64,000 nt of DNA from Acidobacteriota bacterium. Lineage in GTDB: Bacteria > Acidobacteriota > Terriglobia > Acidiferrales > UBA7541. The translations under genes were made by a program, and so were the position numbers. The stretch lies in assembly GCA_003225315.1 (NCBI GenBank), contig QHZD01000030.1, forward strand, positions 1 through 64,000, in the 5' to 3' direction. The notes under the pieces were generated by a model, which did not search any database, was not told where the DNA came from, and worked only from the letters and a program-made list of their open reading frames with translations. This document shows positions 61,367-64,000 of this stretch, one piece after another. Numbering within the stretch: the stretch's first letter is position 1; every line of letters starts with the position of its first letter.

Positions 61367-64000
61367 ATGGCCATCAACGCGGGCAATTCTTTCCGCACTC
61401 GCGACAAACTGAACGTGGGCGCCCAGACCTTCGATATTCACCGCCTCGAGTTTCTTGAAAAGCAGGGCGTCGCCGACCTGGCGAAACTTCCTTTTTCACT
61501 GCGCATACTTCTGGAGAATCTGGTTCGCTGCGAGGATGGCCGGTTTGTCCATGCCGAGGACATTCGGGCGCTGGCGGGCTGGCGACCCGGGGCTCCGGAA
61601 AAAGAGATTGCTTTTATGCCCGCGCGCGTCCTGTTGCAGGATTTTACGGGGGTGCCCGCGATCGTCGATCTCGCCACGATGCGCGAAGCGGTACAACGCA
61701 TGGGGGGCAGTCCGAAGCGAATCAACCCGCTGTTCCCCGCTGAGCTGGTCATTGATCATTCCGTGCAGGTGGATAATTTTGGCAACGTGAATGCGTTCGG
61801 CTTGAACGCGGAACTTGAGTTTCAGCGCAACGTGGAGCGCTACGCCTTCCTGCGCTGGGGACAGACAGCGTTTCAAAATTTCAAGGTCGTTCCGCCGGAC
61901 ACCGGAATCTGCCACCAGGTAAATCTGGAATATCTCGCGCGAGTTGTCTGCGCGATGCCCTACGGCAACCGGTTTGAGGCTTATCCCGATTCAGTGGTGG
62001 GCACGGATTCGCACACCACCATGGTCAATGCCTTGGGCGTATTTGGCTGGGGCGTCGGCGGAATCGAAGCAGAGGCGGCCATGCTGGGCCAGCCCTCTTC
62101 GATGCTCATTCCGGAAGTGATCGGTTTCCGGCTGCACGGGCGATTGAGCGAAGGCGCAACCGCCACCGATCTTGTTCTGACCGTCACGGAAATGTTGCGG
62201 AAAAAAGGTGTAGTCGGGAAATTTGTGGAGTTCTATGGATCAGGCTTATCCACGCTGAGCGTCCCCGACCGCGCCACGATTGCCAACATGGCCCCGGAGT
62301 ACGGCGCAACCATGGGCTTCTTCCCCGTTGACGCGGAGACTTTGGCGTATCTGCAATTTACTTCGCGCTCCGCTGAACAGATCGCGCTTGTCGAAGCCTA
62401 CTGCAAGGAGCAGATGCTTTTCCGGACGGATCAGACGCCCTCGCCGCTCTTTAACGACACGCTGGAATTGGATTTGGGAGCGGTTGAGCCGACGGTCGCC
62501 GGCCCCAAGCGTCCGCAGGATCGCGTCGCGCTGCGTCAGGCAAAGTCTTCTTTCACCAAAGTCGTGGAAGGAACGTCAGCGAAGCACGTAGCCGTTCGAA
62601 ACAACGGCGACTCGTTTGACCTTTCAAGCGGGGCAGTGGTTATTGCCGCTATCACCAGCTGCACCAACACTTCAAACCCTTCGCTCATGCTGGGCGCGGG
62701 GCTGCTGGCGAAGAAGGCAGTCGAGCGCGGGTTGCACGTCAAACCGTGGGTTAAGACCAGCCTGGCGCCAGGATCGAAAGTTGTCACCGATTACCTACAA
62801 GCTGCTGGGCTGACACCTTACCTTGAGAAATTGAATTTTCACTTGGTGGGCTACGGCTGTACAACCTGCATCGGCAACAGCGGCCCGCTGCCGGAAGCCA
62901 TCGGGTCTGCCATCAAGGATAACAATCTGATCGCCGTCGCGGTACTGAGCGGCAATCGCAATTTTGAGGGCCGCATTCATCCGCTGGTTCGCGCGAATTA
63001 TCTGGCGTCGCCGCCGCTGGTCGTTGCCTATGCGCTTGCGGGCCGCATGGATATGGACCTCACGACCGAATCGCTCGGAAACGATTCGGCGGGCAAGCCG
63101 GTCTATCTAAAGGACATTTGGCCGACTCCGCAAGAAATCGAATCAACGGTTCGCTCAGCGGTTTCTTCATCGCAATATAGCAAGCAGTACAGCGAAGTGT
63201 TCGAAGGCGACGCGCACTGGAAGTCCATGCCCATTCCAAAAGGCGACATCTATAAGTGGGACCCGAAATCCACTTACATCAAGATGCCGCCTTATTTCGA
63301 GAACATGCCGAAGACGCCGCCGGCGCTAGCCGACATTCATGGCGCCAAAGTGCTGGCGATTCTTGGCGACAGCGTCACTACCGATCACATTTCGCCGGCC
63401 GGATCGATTCCGGTGGATTCGCCCGCGGGAAAATACCTGATCGCCAACGGCGTGAAGCCGCATGAATTCAATTCCTACGGGGCGCGCCGCGGAAATCACG
63501 AGGTTATGATGCGCGGCACGTTTGCGAACATTCGTCTGCGCAACCAGCTTGCACCGGGCACGGAAGGCGGTTGGACGCTCTTCCTTCCTGACGGCGAGAA
63601 GATGTACATCTACGACGCCGCGGTGAAATATCGCGAGGCGGGCGTGCCGCTGGTGGTCATTGCCGGAAAAGAGTACGGTTCGGGTTCCTCGCGCGATTGG
63701 GCCGCAAAGGGCACGCGACTGCTTGGCGTGCGTGCAGTTGTTGCGGAAAGCTACGAACGCATTCACCGCAGCAACCTGGTCGGCATGGGCGTGCTTCCGC
63801 TGGAATTCAAGGCCGGAGAAAACCGCGAATCGCTCGGCCTGATGGGTCACGAAATTTTCGAGATCGAAGGAGTCGCGTCACTCGGGCCGAAGAAACAGAT
63901 CACCGTGCATGCTAAATCGGGAGAAGGTCGCGCAAAAACCTTCTCGGTGATTGCGCGCGTGGACACTCCGGAGGAAGTTTCCTACTACCATCACGGCGGC
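61367..64000 (+). CDS. acnA: aconitate hydratase A, partial at the window end
   Basis: 878 codons are present, open to the last base. The final residues SYYHHGG correspond to the family's C-terminal YYRHGG segment, so only about 15-20 residues are missing. The 4Fe-4S ligand motifs are SCTNTSN (about 62660) and [12 protein letters not shown] (about 62851), and the swivel domain has [12 protein letters not shown] and [10 protein letters not shown]. It isomerises citrate to isocitrate in the TCA cycle; IRP/AcnA-type length. The ATG at 61367 has AAAGGA upstream. Divergent from the radical SAM gene, with 85 bases between. Confidence 0.96.
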   Translation, partial: MAINAGNSFRTRDKLNVGAQTFDIHRLEFLEKQGVADLAKLPFSLRILLENLVRCEDGRFVHAEDIRALAGWRPGAPEKEIAFMPARVLLQDFTGVPAIVDLATMREAVQRMGGSPKRINPLFPAELVIDHSVQVDNFGNVNAFGLNAELEFQRNVERYAFLRWGQTAFQNFKVVPPDTGICHQVNLEYLARVVCAMPYGNRFEAYPDSVVGTDSHTTMVNALGVFGWGVGGIEAEAAMLGQPSSMLIPEVIGFRLHGRLSEGATATDLVLTVTEMLRKKGVVGKFVEFYGSGLSTLSVPDRATIANMAPEYGATMGFFPVDAETLAYLQFTSRSAEQIALVEAYCKEQMLFRTDQTPSPLFNDTLELDLGAVEPTVAGPKRPQDRVALRQAKSSFTKVVEGTSAKHVAVRNNGDSFDLSSGAVVIAAITSCTNTSNPSLMLGAGLLAKKAVERGLHVKPWVKTSLAPGSKVVTDYLQAAGLTPYLEKLNFHLVGYGCTTCIGNSGPLPEAIGSAIKDNNLIAVAVLSGNRNFEGRIHPLVRANYLASPPLVVAYALAGRMDMDLTTESLGNDSAGKPVYLKDIWPTPQEIESTVRSAVSSSQYSKQYSEVFEGDAHWKSMPIPKGDIYKWDPKSTYIKMPPYFENMPKTPPALADIHGAKVLAILGDSVTTDHISPAGSIPVDSPAGKYLIANGVKPHEFNSYGARRGNHEVMMRGTFANIRLRNQLAPGTEGGWTLFLPDGEKMYIYDAAVKYREAGVPLVVIAGKEYGSGSSRDWAAKGTRLLGVRAVVAESYERIHRSNLVGMGVLPLEFKAGENRESLGLMGHEIFEIEGVASLGPKKQITVHAKSGEGRAKTFSVIARVDTPEEVSYYHHGG

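Overview
The window looks like a chromosomal segment of a soil or plant-associated Acidobacteriota bacterium. The reasons are two giant Oar-like TonB-dependent receptors with N-terminal carboxypeptidase-regulatory-like domains, an unusual density of S9 peptidases, Asp-box (BNR) propeller proteins, an S8 protease with VWG repeats, and a radical SAM protein with a CCAEP tail. Assignment is by protein style only. No rRNA or CRISPR array was seen. One intact tRNA (Cys) and one truncated tRNA (Arg-TCT) are present.

1-720 is gene-free and full of repeats and hairpins that look like decayed mobile DNA, ending in the terminator of the first receptor. 723-24,947 is a nutrient-acquisition locus: two TonB-dependent receptors, two prolyl-oligopeptidase-type peptidases, a sialidase-like protein, a sortilin-like BNR protein, a FadR/FCD-type GntR regulator, a Tat-exported helical-barrel hydrolase, a GH127-type beta-L-arabinofuranosidase and proline dehydrogenase. 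Four genes carry the same 15-bp palindrome (gene-strand consensus TGTATAMWWTATACA) over a probable -10 box, which suggests a GntR-controlled regulon. The enzyme set (arabinofuranosidase, proline-directed peptidases, proline oxidation) would suit use of plant hydroxyproline-rich glycoproteins; that is inference.

25,000-35,040 is a signalling and transport block: a truncated tRNA, a membrane sensor paralogue with an S8 subtilase, then an HD-GYP/GAF/GGDEF protein sharing that sensor domain, followed by a compact peptide-type ABC operon (two permeases, binding protein, one ATPase). 35,380-36,750 is the most interesting regulatory segment. A sigma70-like promoter appears to start a leaderless 30-codon ORF containing 4 Cys and 4 Met codons. 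It is followed by mutually exclusive stems, a strong terminator, a rhodanese gene and tRNA-Cys, which is the layout of a cysteine-responsive transcription attenuator.

36,948-51,455 holds housekeeping and accessory genes: an outer-membrane barrel, a TPR membrane protein, DUF4126, a third S9 peptidase, a class III aminotransferase, M28 and P1 peptidases (overlapping), two small unknown genes, a GcvT-like protein, an SDR, and a TPM/nucleotidyltransferase/LemA cluster. 51,483-57,975 is a run of minus-strand sugar and aldehyde metabolism genes: gluconokinase, a Rieske oxygenase, methylmalonate-semialdehyde dehydrogenase, glucokinase, glucose-6-phosphate dehydrogenase and a HAD hydrolase. The window ends with a YggX-like protein, an ATP-grasp enzyme paired with the CCAEP-tail radical SAM protein, and an aconitase that runs off the end.
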